From NCBI RefSeq assembly GCF_013761005.1, contig NZ_JACDUS010000007.1, positions 62,001 to 126,000 of the forward strand: a stretch of 64,000 bases of DNA. Reading direction: 5' to 3'. Numbering within the stretch: position 1 is the stretch's first letter; every line of letters starts with the position of its first letter. The position numbers and the translations under genes were made by a program. Positions 8,219 through 16,164 of this stretch are shown here, piece by piece. The stretch is from Desulfosalsimonas propionicica. GTDB lineage: Bacteria > Desulfobacterota > Desulfobacteria > Desulfobacterales > Desulfosalsimonadaceae. The notes beneath the pieces are model-generated. The model did not search any database. It was not told where the DNA came from and was given only the letters and a program-made list of their open reading frames with translations.

Positions 8219-8248
8219 TTGACAAGATTTTGTTATTTTTCGTATCTA
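8219..8248 (+). promoter_or_regulatory. Candidate sigma-70 promoter for hisS
   Basis: TTGACA at 8219-8224 is followed after 18 bp by TATCTA (8243-8248) in an AT-rich stretch. It lies about 150 bp upstream of the chosen hisS start. The rest of the 310-bp panB-hisS gap holds no gene that I can support. Confidence 0.5.
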
Positions 8249-8399
8249 TATAAGATTATACAATTTGCGGCCTGCGGGCCATGTCATGCTATCCTGCAAT
8301 CATTATAATCATCACCGGCAGGGTCACAATTATTTCCATTCGGGACGGCAGGTCATTTTTATAGCGGGCCTGGCCGGTCCAGTTGATTTGCGGACGCTA

Positions 8400-9656
8400 A
8401 TGATACAGCTTGTCAGGGGTTTTAAAGACATTCTGCCGCCGGAAACCACGGTGTGGCAGTCCATTGAAGATACGGCCAGGCGGCATTTCGAAAATTTCGG
8501 TTTCCGGGAAATCCGGCCGCCCGTACTCGAACAGGCCGCGCTTTTTCAGCGAAGCATCGGCGAGCATACCGATATCGTGGAAAAGGAGATGTATACCTTT
8601 GCCGGAAGCCGGGACACCCTGCTGACCCTGCGGCCCGAGGCTACTGCATCAGTGGTGCGGGCCTATATCCAGCATAAGATTTATGCCGCCGACCCGGCAG
8701 CCCGGTTTTATACCATCGGCCCCATGTTCAGAAAAGAGCGGCCACAGAAGGGCCGTTACCGGCAGTTTTACCAGATCAATGCCGAGGTCTTCGGGGTGGA
8801 TTCCCCGTACATGGACGCCCAGCTCATTTACATGTGCATGACTTTTTTCCGGCGGCTTTCGGTTTCCGGCCTGCAGGTGCATTTAAATTCCCTGGGTTGT
8901 CCCGAATGCCGGCCGGCGTTTCGGCAGAAGCTTTCTGAAATGCTGGCCGGCAGGGCGGAGAATTTGTGCCCGGACTGCCTGCGCCGTCTGGAGAAAAACC
9001 CTTTGCGCGTGCTGGACTGCAAGGTTCCGGCCTGCCGGGAGGCGGTGGCCGATGCCCCGTCCATGCTTGATTTTCTCTGCGATGACTGCGGGCAGCATTT
9101 CCGGACCGTGCAGGCCGCCCTGGCGGATATGGATATTGATTTTCAGATCGATCCCCGCCTGGTGCGGGGGCTTGATTATTACACGCGAACGGCCTTTGAG
9201 ATCCAGACCTCGGAACTCGGCGCCCAGAACGCGGTTGCCGGCGGCGGGCGCTATGACCAGCTCGTGGAAATGCTTGGCGGCCCGGCCCAGCCGGCCATCG
9301 GGTTTGCCATCGGCCTGGACCGCCTGGTGGAGCTGTTTGCCGCCAAGTTTCCGGCCCCGGAAACAGGGCCGGATGTCTTTTTTCTGCCCATGGGAGAGGC
9401 CGCCCGGGAGCGGGCCGCCAAATGGTCAAGCCAGCTGGCGGATGCGGGCGTGCGCGTGGAGGCGGATTTTTCGGGCCGGAGCCTAAAGGCGCTTATGCGC
9501 CGGGCCGACCGCATGGGCGCGGCCCGGGTGCTGATTGTGGGCGATCAGGAGTTGGCTGAAAACAAGGCGGTTTTACGGGACATGAAAACCCGGGACCAGG
9601 TGGCGGTGCCCATGGACCGGCTGGTAGCATTCATATCCGAGCATGTGGGCAGGTAG
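8400..9656 (+). CDS. hisS: Histidyl-tRNA synthetase
   Basis: A 418-residue class II aminoacyl-tRNA synthetase charging tRNA-His. Motif 1 region GFKDILPPET, motif 2 FRKERPQKGRYRQFYQ, the HisA-type motif RGLDYYTRTAFEI, and motif 3 in AIGFAIGLDRL are present, followed by an anticodon-binding domain. I start at the ATG at 8400 because MIQLVRGFKDILPPE is the usual family N-terminus. The frame runs 45 codons further upstream without family-like sequence, and the ribosome site is weak either way. It precedes aspS on the same strand, the common hisS-aspS pair. Confidence 0.94.
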   Translation: MIQLVRGFKDILPPETTVWQSIEDTARRHFENFGFREIRPPVLEQAALFQRSIGEHTDIVEKEMYTFAGSRDTLLTLRPEATASVVRAYIQHKIYAADPAARFYTIGPMFRKERPQKGRYRQFYQINAEVFGVDSPYMDAQLIYMCMTFFRRLSVSGLQVHLNSLGCPECRPAFRQKLSEMLAGRAENLCPDCLRRLEKNPLRVLDCKVPACREAVADAPSMLDFLCDDCGQHFRTVQAALADMDIDFQIDPRLVRGLDYYTRTAFEIQTSELGAQNAVAGGGRYDQLVEMLGGPAQPAIGFAIGLDRLVELFAAKFPAPETGPDVFFLPMGEAARERAAKWSSQLADAGVRVEADFSGRSLKALMRRADRMGAARVLIVGDQELAENKAVLRDMKTRDQVAVPMDRLVAFISEHVGR

Positions 9657-9759
9657 GGGAAAAATGATTTTCCGGCCGGTTTTGTTTGTAACCGAAACTG
9701 AGGGTTTTGGTGTAAATCTGCATTTATTTGTAAAAAAGCATCCATAAGGAGTCAAGGGA

Positions 9760-11550
9760 TTGAACGATACATTGGGAGATATGCGGCGGAGCCATCACTG
9801 CAACGCTCTGGGCGCCGCGGATACCGGCGCGCAGGTGGTGCTGATGGGCTGGGTGCAGCGGCGCCGGGATCACGGCGGCGTAATATTTATTGATTTGCGG
9901 GACCGGGAAGGCATTACCCAGGTGGTGTTCAATCCCGACCGGAATGCGGCAGTGCATGAAAAGGCCCATGCCATCCGCAGTGAATATGTGCTGGCCGTCC
10001 GGGGGGTGGTGGAAAAACGTCCCGAGGGGATGACCAACCCGGCCCTGGCAACCGGTGAAATCGAGGTCATGGTCTCGGAATTAAAGATTTTAAACCGGGC
10101 CCAGACCCCGCCGTTTATGATTGAAGACCAGGTGGATGTCAATGAAAACACCCGGCTGGCCAGTCGCCACATTGATCTGCGCCGGCCGTCTTTGCAGAGC
10201 AACATCATGATGCGCCACAGGGCTGCGGCTGCTGCGCGTCGGTATTTAAACGACCAGGGCTTTCTTGATATTGAAACCCCGTTTTTAACCCGCAGCACCC
10301 CGGAAGGCGCCCGGGATTATCTGGTGCCCTCCCGGCTGAATCCGGGTTCATTTTACGCGCTTCCCCAGTCGCCACAGCTTTTCAAGCAGCTTTTGATGAT
10401 TTCGGGCTTTGACCGGTATTACCAGATTGTGCACTGCTTCAGAGACGAGGATCTGCGCGCCGACCGCCAGCCGGAATTCACCCAGATCGACATGGAGATG
10501 TCCTTTGTGGGTGAAGAAGACATCATGGCCGTGTCTGAAGGCCTGATTTCCTCAGTTTTTCAGGAGGTGGGCCGGGCTGCAGTCAGCCCGCCGTTTGCCC
10601 GGATGACCTACCAGGAGGCAATGGAGCGCTATGGACTGGACCGGCCCGATACCCGGTTTGGCCTGGAGCTTTGCGATATTTCCGATATCGTGGCTGCATC
10701 CGGGTTTCATTTGTTTTCCAATACAGTGAAAAAAGGCGGCATTGTCAAGGCGCTAAACGCCAAAGGATGTGCCGGTTTCACGCGCAAGCAAATCGATGAT
10801 TTCACCGATTTTGTGGCCGTATACCGGGCCAGGGGACTGGCCTGGATCCGGGTGAAGGAAGATGAGTGGCAGTCGCCCATTACCAAGTTTTTCTCAGAAG
10901 AGGAAAAACAGGCCATGGCCGCGCGTCTGGACATGCAGCCCGGGGACCTGGTGTTTTTCGGCGCGGACCAGCCCGGCATCGTCAATGAGTCCCTGGGGCA
11001 GCTGCGCAATCACCTGGGCAAAAAACTGGGCCTGATTGATGAAAATGCATACGAATTCGTGTGGATCACCGATTTTCCCATGTTTGAATACGATGAAACC
11101 GAAAAACGGTACCAGGCCCTGCATCACCCCTTTACCGCCCCGGCGGAAAAAGATCTGGAAAAGCTGGCGTCTGATCCTGTGGGCATGCGCTCAAGGGCCT
11201 ATGACCTGGTGTTAAATGGCTCGGAAATCGGCGGGGGAAGTATCCGCATCCATCAAAAGGACGTGCAGGTCCGGGTCCTGGAGGCCCTGGGCATGGACCG
11301 GGCTGAATACGAGGAAAAATTCGGGTTTCTGCTCTCGGCCCTGGACTCCGGGGCGCCGCCCCACGGGGGCATTGCCTTTGGCTTTGATCGGCTGATGACC
11401 ATACTTTGCAACACGTCTTCCATCCGGGAGGTGATCGCCTTTCCCAAGACCCAGAAAGGCGCCTGTCTGATGACCGCGGCCCCGGCTTCGGCCACTGCGG
11501 CCCAGCTCGGGGAACTGGGGTTAAAAGTCCGGCGGGTGGAGCAGTCCTGA
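9760..11550 (+). CDS. aspS: Aspartyl-tRNA synthetase
   Basis: A 596-residue bacterial-type AspRS. It has an N-terminal OB fold (VVLMGWVQRRRDHGGVIFIDLRDREG), a class II catalytic core with a bacterial insertion (GAD) domain, FRDEDLRADRQPEFTQ, and motif 3 in GGIAFGFDRLMT. The start is a TTG at 9760 preceded by AAGGAG about nine bases upstream. As tRNA-Asn is close by, a non-discriminating AspRS is conceivable, but the sequence was not tested for that. It ends shortly before the tRNA gene and follows hisS by about 100 bp. Confidence 0.95.
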   Translation: MNDTLGDMRRSHHCNALGAADTGAQVVLMGWVQRRRDHGGVIFIDLRDREGITQVVFNPDRNAAVHEKAHAIRSEYVLAVRGVVEKRPEGMTNPALATGEIEVMVSELKILNRAQTPPFMIEDQVDVNENTRLASRHIDLRRPSLQSNIMMRHRAAAAARRYLNDQGFLDIETPFLTRSTPEGARDYLVPSRLNPGSFYALPQSPQLFKQLLMISGFDRYYQIVHCFRDEDLRADRQPEFTQIDMEMSFVGEEDIMAVSEGLISSVFQEVGRAAVSPPFARMTYQEAMERYGLDRPDTRFGLELCDISDIVAASGFHLFSNTVKKGGIVKALNAKGCAGFTRKQIDDFTDFVAVYRARGLAWIRVKEDEWQSPITKFFSEEEKQAMAARLDMQPGDLVFFGADQPGIVNESLGQLRNHLGKKLGLIDENAYEFVWITDFPMFEYDETEKRYQALHHPFTAPAEKDLEKLASDPVGMRSRAYDLVLNGSEIGGGSIRIHQKDVQVRVLEALGMDRAEYEEKFGFLLSALDSGAPPHGGIAFGFDRLMTILCNTSSIREVIAFPKTQKGACLMTAAPASATAAQLGELGLKVRRVEQS

Positions 11551-11618
11551 TCCTTGACATTTTTGCTTGACATTTTTATTATCAGACCGTAAATAGACAC
11601 TTTTGATTCACACTTTGT

Positions 11619-11694
11619 TCCCCAGTAGCTCAGTTGGCAGAGCAGGTGGCTGTTAACCACCGCGTCCGTGGTTCGAGTCCGCGCTGGGGAGCCA
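11619..11694 (+). tRNA. tRNA-Asn (GTT)
   Basis: A full cloverleaf: acceptor TCCCCAG/CTGGGGA, D-arm with AGCTCAGTTGGCAGAGC, an anticodon stem GGTGG/CCACC around CTGTTAA with anticodon GTT at 11652-11654, and a T-arm with GGTTCGAGTCC. CCA is encoded at 11692-11694. An intrinsic terminator follows directly. Confidence 0.96.
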
Positions 11695-11700
11695 ATTTCA

Positions 11701-11736
11701 ATAAGCCCGTTTCCGATTCGCTTCGGAGGCGGGTTT
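11701..11736 (+). terminator. Intrinsic terminator after tRNA-Asn
   Basis: A 14-bp stem pairing AAGCCCGTTTCCGA with TCGGAGGCGGGTTT (some G-U pairs) and followed by a T-run, seven bases after the tRNA 3' end. Confidence 0.85.
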
Positions 11737-11977
11737 TTTATTTTCATCCGGCTTTCTGTTGTCCGGTCTTTCCAGCCGGTCCGGCCGGGAGAACCGGTCC
11801 GACCGGTCGGATCATTTTCTTTGTTGGCGTTTTTCAGGGTCAATGCATATATTGGTAATGGATATGCGGCAGGATTTTTTTAAAGCCGCATTCAATCCAG
11901 TGGGGTTGGTGCAGATCCCGTGTTTGCCGGGTCTGCCCTGTAACATCCAAAAAAAACAAAGAAAGGAGATTTTATCC

Positions 11978-12352
11978 ATGGCAGAACAAAAACAGATTTA
12001 CAAGTGTGAAGCGTGCGGCAACGTTGTTGAGGTGCTCCATGGCGGCGCCGGCGATCTGGTGTGTTGCGGGGAGAACATGAAGCTGTTTGAAGAAAAGACC
12101 GCAGACGAGGGCAAGGAAAAACACGTGCCCGTGGTCGAGGCGGCTGACGGCGGGGTCAAGGTCAAGGTCGGCAGCAATCCCCATCCCATGGAGGAAAAGC
12201 ATTACATTGAATGGGTGGAAATCATTGACGGTGACCAGTCCTGCCGCCATTATCTCAAGCCGGGCCAGGCACCCGAGGCGGTTTTCAAGGGGGCCAGTCC
12301 CAATGTATCCGCCCGTGAATACTGCAACGTGCATGGATTGTGGAAATCCTAA
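11978..12352 (+). CDS. dfx: Desulfoferrodoxin (superoxide reductase)
   Basis: A 124-residue two-iron superoxide reductase that reduces superoxide to peroxide in the cytoplasm of anaerobes. The N-terminal desulforedoxin-type FeCys4 centre is C10, C13, C29, C30. The catalytic Fe(His)4Cys centre uses H49, H69, H75, C116 and H119 (in [10 protein letters not shown] and YCNVHGLW). The ATG at 11978 is preceded by GAAAGGAG. No rubredoxin gene is adjacent. Rubrerythrin (15.5 kb) and the flavodiiron protein (31 kb) complete a typical oxygen-defence set. Confidence 0.95.
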   Translation: MAEQKQIYKCEACGNVVEVLHGGAGDLVCCGENMKLFEEKTADEGKEKHVPVVEAADGGVKVKVGSNPHPMEEKHYIEWVEIIDGDQSCRHYLKPGQAPEAVFKGASPNVSAREYCNVHGLWKS

Positions 12353-12366
12353 AACCTCTTTCGTCA

Positions 12367-12405
12367 AACGGAAAAGAGCCGGATCCGCCCGGCTTTTTTC
12401 CGTTG
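12367..12405 (+). terminator. Intrinsic terminator after desulfoferrodoxin
   Basis: A long stem in which AACGGAAAA plus GAGCCGG pairs with CCGGCTT plus TTTTCCGTT, with a run of six T at 12393-12398 inside the 3' arm, 15 bp after the stop codon. Confidence 0.8.
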
Positions 12406-12450
12406 CCTGATCTGTATTCCGCATAGCGCAGCAACAGGAGAGACCCCAAA

Positions 12451-13536
12451 ATGAAAGAACGTTTTGCATTCAGGCATGTCATTATTGCCGTGATCCTGTT
12501 TTTGGGCGTGCTGTGGTCTTTTGGCTCCGCAGCCCAGGACAGGGCTGACTATCCCAACAAACAGTTTGTTGCCGATGCCCGCTGGGTCAAAGACCATATG
12601 GAAGACAAGGATGTGGTTGTCGTTGATGTCCGCAGGGACAAGTACTTTGACGACCGCGTGATCCCCGGAGCGATCCGGATGCCCTGGTCGGAATTTCGTT
12701 TTAATGACATTGGCAACAACCTGGGTTCCTTGTTCAGGGGGGTGGAGCAGGCCCAGCAGATTCTGGGCCGCCATGGTATTGCCCCCACGGATACGGTGGT
12801 GCTTTATGATTCGGTGGAGCGCGACGGCGGGGCAACAGCCTCGTACGTGTTCTGGATACTGGATGTAATGGGCCATGAAAACAAGAAAATTCTTAAACGG
12901 GGCATTGACGCATGGGCGGATGCCGGCTATGAGACAGCAGACCAGCCCCGGCAGCCCGAGCCTGTCACTTATCAGGCCGCATCTGAGCAGATGCGCAAGC
13001 ACCTTTTGATTGACGCGGATTTCATTTACCGCCGCCTGGGAGATTTTTACTATCAGATCGTGGATGTGCGCTCCAGGGAGGAATACCTTGGAGAAAAGGG
13101 CTCCAAAGGCTTAGATGGCACTCCCCTGAAACTCGGCCATATACCGACTGCGGTTAATGTCAATTATCAGAATGCATGGACGGATCCGGAAACCAAGGAC
13201 ATTAAATCCTATACAGAGCTGCAGGCGCTGTATAAGGGACTGGACCCGGCCAAGGGGGTCATTGTTTACTGCGCTTCAGGAAGACGGAGTTCTTTTTCCT
13301 ATTTTGTGCTCCGGCTCATGGGGTTTGAAAATGTTTACACCTATGAGGCATCCTGGGAGGAGTGGGGCCGGCCGGACCGGTTTCTTCCGGTGGAGACCGC
13401 GGAGAATGAACTGACCGGGGATTTTCTGCCCCAGCCGGCAAAAATGACCGATTCGGTTCAAAGCACCGGCGGCCCGGATGCGTCCCGGCCCAAAGACGGT
13501 GAGCCTGCCGGCGGATACGTGTCCTGCGGGGGTTGA
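12451..13536 (+). CDS. Exported tandem-domain rhodanese (sulfurtransferase)
   Basis: A 361-residue protein with an N-terminal signal or anchor helix (residues about 8-28, cut site near GSAAQD) and two rhodanese domains (about 40-175 and 190-330). The first has VVVDVRRDKYF and VVLYDSVERDG, where the loop lacks the catalytic Cys. The second has VDVRSREEY and IVYCASGRRS with Cys in place. This fits a periplasmic thiosulfate or persulfide sulfurtransferase with an inactive first domain. A short Pro/Gly-rich tail ends it. The two YeeE/YedE genes follow after 2 bp, so it probably presents sulfur to, or handles sulfur from, that transporter. Confidence 0.9.
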   Translation: MKERFAFRHVIIAVILFLGVLWSFGSAAQDRADYPNKQFVADARWVKDHMEDKDVVVVDVRRDKYFDDRVIPGAIRMPWSEFRFNDIGNNLGSLFRGVEQAQQILGRHGIAPTDTVVLYDSVERDGGATASYVFWILDVMGHENKKILKRGIDAWADAGYETADQPRQPEPVTYQAASEQMRKHLLIDADFIYRRLGDFYYQIVDVRSREEYLGEKGSKGLDGTPLKLGHIPTAVNVNYQNAWTDPETKDIKSYTELQALYKGLDPAKGVIVYCASGRRSSFSYFVLRLMGFENVYTYEASWEEWGRPDRFLPVETAENELTGDFLPQPAKMTDSVQSTGGPDASRPKDGEPAGGYVSCGG

Positions 13537-13538
13537 TC

Positions 13539-14069
13539 ATGGATAATAATCAATTGTCACCGCCGTACTGGAAATGGGTTCCGGCCGCCTTTGCGCTGGC
13601 CGGGATTATTGTGTTTGTTTTTGCCACATTCGGCCCGCCGGCCTCGTCCTCCGGTTTTGTGGCCGTATTAAAAGGCGCCATTGCGACTGTTGCTCCGGAT
13701 TATGTGGAGGCAAAGGCGCATTACCGCATGTCAGCAGGCCCGGGGGGATGGGTTTTTGCCTTTGTGCTGGGCATGGCCATTGGCGGGTTTATCGCGGCCC
13801 GCACCTTTCCCGCACCCGTGCGCGATATCCCTGAAATCTGGGAGAACCGTTTTGGCAGCAGCCGGGTCAAGCGATATGCAGCCGCTTTTGCAGGCGGGTT
13901 TGTAATCCTGTTCGCGTCCCGGCTGGCCGGGGGCTGCACCCTGGGGCTGTTTATTTCCGGCTCCACCCAGCTGGCTGTCAGCGGCCTGTATTTTGGTGTG
14001 CTGATTTTTGTCTTTGCCATGCTCACCGCCCGCTTTGTTTACGGCAGGGCGGGAAAGGAGGGCCAATGA
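13539..14069 (+). CDS. YeeE/YedE-family sulfur transporter half (first)
   Basis: A 176-residue integral membrane protein of the YeeE/YedE (TsuA-like) family with about four helices and the hallmark GGCTLGLF motif whose Cys handles sulfur compounds. Full-length members are about 330-400 residues; here the function is split over two consecutive genes. It starts two bases after the rhodanese stop and its own end overlaps the next gene by four bases. Thiosulfate or inorganic sulfur uptake is inferred from TsuA. Confidence 0.85.
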   Translation: MDNNQLSPPYWKWVPAAFALAGIIVFVFATFGPPASSSGFVAVLKGAIATVAPDYVEAKAHYRMSAGPGGWVFAFVLGMAIGGFIAARTFPAPVRDIPEIWENRFGSSRVKRYAAAFAGGFVILFASRLAGGCTLGLFISGSTQLAVSGLYFGVLIFVFAMLTARFVYGRAGKEGQ

Positions 14070-14599
14070 GTTCCCCGATATGGCTTGGACTGGTTTCCGG
14101 CATTGCTTTTGGATTTGTGATCCAGCGGGTCGGGGCTACCAACCCGGACAAGATGGCCCGGGCGCATTTGATGATCGAAGGGGCGATTCCGCGCTTCATG
14201 CTACTGGCCGTGTTGTTGTCCGCCATCGGCCTGCTGGGGCTTTTGGCCTCGGGCACGGGCCGGACCCTGATCATCCCCACGAGCCTGGTTGCAACAGGGG
14301 TTGCAGGCGTGCTGTTTGGTATCGGCTGGGGGCTTTGCGGCTATTGTCCGGGCACCACCTGGGCTGCGGCCGGAGAGGGCCGGATGGACGCGGTCTTTGC
14401 CCTGCTTGGCGGTTTTGCCGGCACCGCCCTGTTTGCCCAGGTGCATGAAATTTTAATCCCGCTTCTGCATGCGCCCACCAACCTGGGCCAGATTACCCTG
14501 GCAGACTGGTTTGGCAGTGATCTGGCGGCCACGGTTGTTCTTGTGGCGGTTTTTGCCGCCAGCATTTTGGGAATTGGCATGCTCTGGGAAAGGGATTGA
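14066..14599 (+). CDS. YeeE/YedE-family sulfur transporter half (second)
   Basis: A 177-residue membrane protein with about five helices and the conserved GWGLCGYCPGTTWAA motif carrying two Cys. It is coupled to the preceding half-transporter by an ATGA overlap and probably pairs with it to form one channel. An envelope protein gene follows after one base, so rhodanese, both halves and that protein form one operon. Confidence 0.85.
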   Translation: MSSPIWLGLVSGIAFGFVIQRVGATNPDKMARAHLMIEGAIPRFMLLAVLLSAIGLLGLLASGTGRTLIIPTSLVATGVAGVLFGIGWGLCGYCPGTTWAAAGEGRMDAVFALLGGFAGTALFAQVHEILIPLLHAPTNLGQITLADWFGSDLAATVVLVAVFAASILGIGMLWERD

Positions 14600-14600
14600 A

Positions 14601-15218
14601 ATGACATGGTCCGTTAAAGGTCTGATTTTTGCGGCAGTCGTTGTTTGGGCCGGCCTGCAGACAATCGGCTGCGGGCAGGCAGGGGACAAGGCAGCGGACC
14701 TGGAGATCCCCCGGGGGTATATGGCACAGATCCGGGTGGAGCAGGGGGACCGGGTTTTTGGTTTCGGACCCTTTGTGGGCTATTATTTCCGGCCGGAGAC
14801 ACCGGGGGATTTCACCCGGCTGAAGTTTGTCTGCTTTAATGAACGCAGCTTTTATACCAAAGACCTTCCGGAAAACACCAGGCTTTTTGAGGGCACGGCC
14901 GTATTGACCCGCCTGCCGGAATCCGATTTTGAGATACCCGCTTCCGGACGGATCAACCCGGTATATTTTTCAGAGGCCCCGGCACAATGGGTGGTGACCC
15001 GGCCGGCGCCAAAAGATGAATTCCTTCATTTCCATTCCTGCTATGACGCCCGGGGCGCGGTGTTGACCGGGTATTGGTTCCGGCATGCAGCCGTTGCCGG
15101 ATTCACCTATGACATGGGCGGCCGGGTGGGAGCGGACAGTCCCCTTTACCACGAGGTTTTTCCGGGAATTGACCGCGGCTTTGCCAGAATCATTGAGTTT
15201 GACCACGGCCCGGAGTAA
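14601..15218 (+). CDS. Envelope protein of unknown function in the rhodanese-YeeE/YedE operon
   Basis: A 205-residue protein not matched to any family I know. The N-terminus has a hydrophobic segment (about residues 5-22) ending LQTIGCGQA, which could be a weak lipobox or a secretion signal. The mature part is rich in aromatic residues and beta-like, with FLHFHSCYD and GYWFRHAAV stretches. The ATG at 14601 directly follows the stop of the upstream transporter half. Its place makes it a candidate periplasmic accessory to sulfur-compound uptake; that role is inference. Confidence 0.6.
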   Translation: MTWSVKGLIFAAVVVWAGLQTIGCGQAGDKAADLEIPRGYMAQIRVEQGDRVFGFGPFVGYYFRPETPGDFTRLKFVCFNERSFYTKDLPENTRLFEGTAVLTRLPESDFEIPASGRINPVYFSEAPAQWVVTRPAPKDEFLHFHSCYDARGAVLTGYWFRHAAVAGFTYDMGGRVGADSPLYHEVFPGIDRGFARIIEFDHGPE

Positions 15219-15249
15219 AAACCGGACAAGGATTTTGGGGTGAAAATTT

Positions 15250-15278
15250 TTGCATCTGCAGAGCGGAATTGTTATATT
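15250..15278 (+). promoter_or_regulatory. Candidate sigma-70 promoter upstream of rubrerythrin
   Basis: TTGCAT (15250-15255), 17 bp, TATATT (15273-15278). It lies about 200 bp before the rubrerythrin ATG; repeat modules D and C occupy the leader in between. Confidence 0.45.
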
Positions 15279-15315
15279 ATGTGCTTATGATCAAAAGTAC
15301 CGGCCCAACGCACCG

Positions 15316-15437
15316 GCACCATCTGAAATCAGACTTTTTACGGTGCCATCAACCACTAAAGAGACAACTTTTTGATTTTACTTAACACTTAATCACTTAA
15401 AACTTAACACTGCCTGTAAAAAAGACTTTTTACAGGC
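15316..15437 (+). repeat. Intergenic repeat modules D (15316-15345) and C (15377-15437)
   Basis: Module D (ATCTGAAATCAGAC plus TTTTTACGG) resembles the end of module A at 2811-2825 and 26753-26775. Module C is 61 bp: an AT-rich stretch with TTAACACTTAATCACTT followed by a small palindrome GCCTGTAAAAA/TTTTTACAGGC. It recurs in opposite orientation at 50719-50779 with a single mismatch. The block lies in the rubrerythrin leader and could be transcribed. Confidence 0.75.
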
Positions 15438-15477
15438 TTATCAACCATGTTATCAGCAAAAAAGGAGAAGGATACAT

Positions 15478-16053
15478 ATGGCACGTTTGAAAGGAACCCG
15501 GACGGAAAAGAATCTGCTGACCGCATTTGCCGGCGAGTCCCAGGCCCGCAACCGCTACACCTATTTTGCCAAGCAGGCCAAAAAGGACGGATACGTTCAG
15601 ATTTCAGATATTTTCGAGGAAACCGCCAACCAGGAAAAAGAGCATGCTAAGCGGCTTTTCAAGCTTCTGGAGGGCGGTGAGGTGGAAATTGCAGCAGCCT
15701 TTCCCGCAGGGGTCATCGGCACCACCCTGGAGAACCTGAAGGAAGCTGCCGGCGGTGAGAATTATGAATGGACCGACATGTATCCCGGCTTTGCCAAAAC
15801 CGCCCGGGAGGAAGGATTCGATGATATCGCAGATATTCTCGAATCCATTGCTGTTGCTGAAAAACAGCATGAAAAGCGCTACCTGGATCTGGCGGCCAAT
15901 ATCGAAGCCGGCCGCGTGTTCAAGCGCGATTCCGCCACCACCTGGCGCTGCCGCAATTGCGGATACCTCCACGAAGGCACCGAGGCCGTGGCGGAGTGCC
16001 CGGCCTGCGCCCACCCCCAGGCCCATTTCGAACTTCTGGGCGAAAACTGGTAA
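15478..16053 (+). CDS. rbr: Rubrerythrin
   Basis: A 191-residue NADH-linked peroxide reductase of anaerobes. An N-terminal four-helix diiron domain carries the ligand segments [22 protein letters not shown] and [14 protein letters not shown]. The C-terminal rubredoxin-like domain has CRNCGY and CPACAHPQ for FeCys4. A strong ribosome site (AAAAGGAGAAGG) precedes the ATG. It is a single-gene unit with its own terminator. Confidence 0.95.
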   Translation: MARLKGTRTEKNLLTAFAGESQARNRYTYFAKQAKKDGYVQISDIFEETANQEKEHAKRLFKLLEGGEVEIAAAFPAGVIGTTLENLKEAAGGENYEWTDMYPGFAKTAREEGFDDIADILESIAVAEKQHEKRYLDLAANIEAGRVFKRDSATTWRCRNCGYLHEGTEAVAECPACAHPQAHFELLGENW

Positions 16054-16079
16054 CGCATCATTATAAGTGAAAACCTGCC

Positions 16080-16117
16080 GGCGGATTTGTTTCTTTGGAA
16101 CAAATCCGCCTTTTTTT
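16080..16117 (+). terminator. Intrinsic terminator after rubrerythrin
   Basis: A perfect 12-bp stem (GGCGGATTTGTT with AACAAATCCGCC), 7-nt loop, then seven T at 16111-16117. Confidence 0.92.
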
Positions 16118-16164
16118 GGGGTTGAAGCCGGGATGCGCCCGGGTTATGGTGTAAGAGACAGCCA

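Noticed and set aside
11619-11760. tRNA-Asn as an integration site for a mobile element
   Set aside because: The tRNA is followed by its own terminator and ordinary genes; no integrase and no repeated tRNA 3' end were seen.
11760-11815. Cluster of CCGGTC words downstream of the tRNA terminator
   Set aside because: Irregular spacing and no symmetry beyond short GC words; not convincing as a repeat array or operator.
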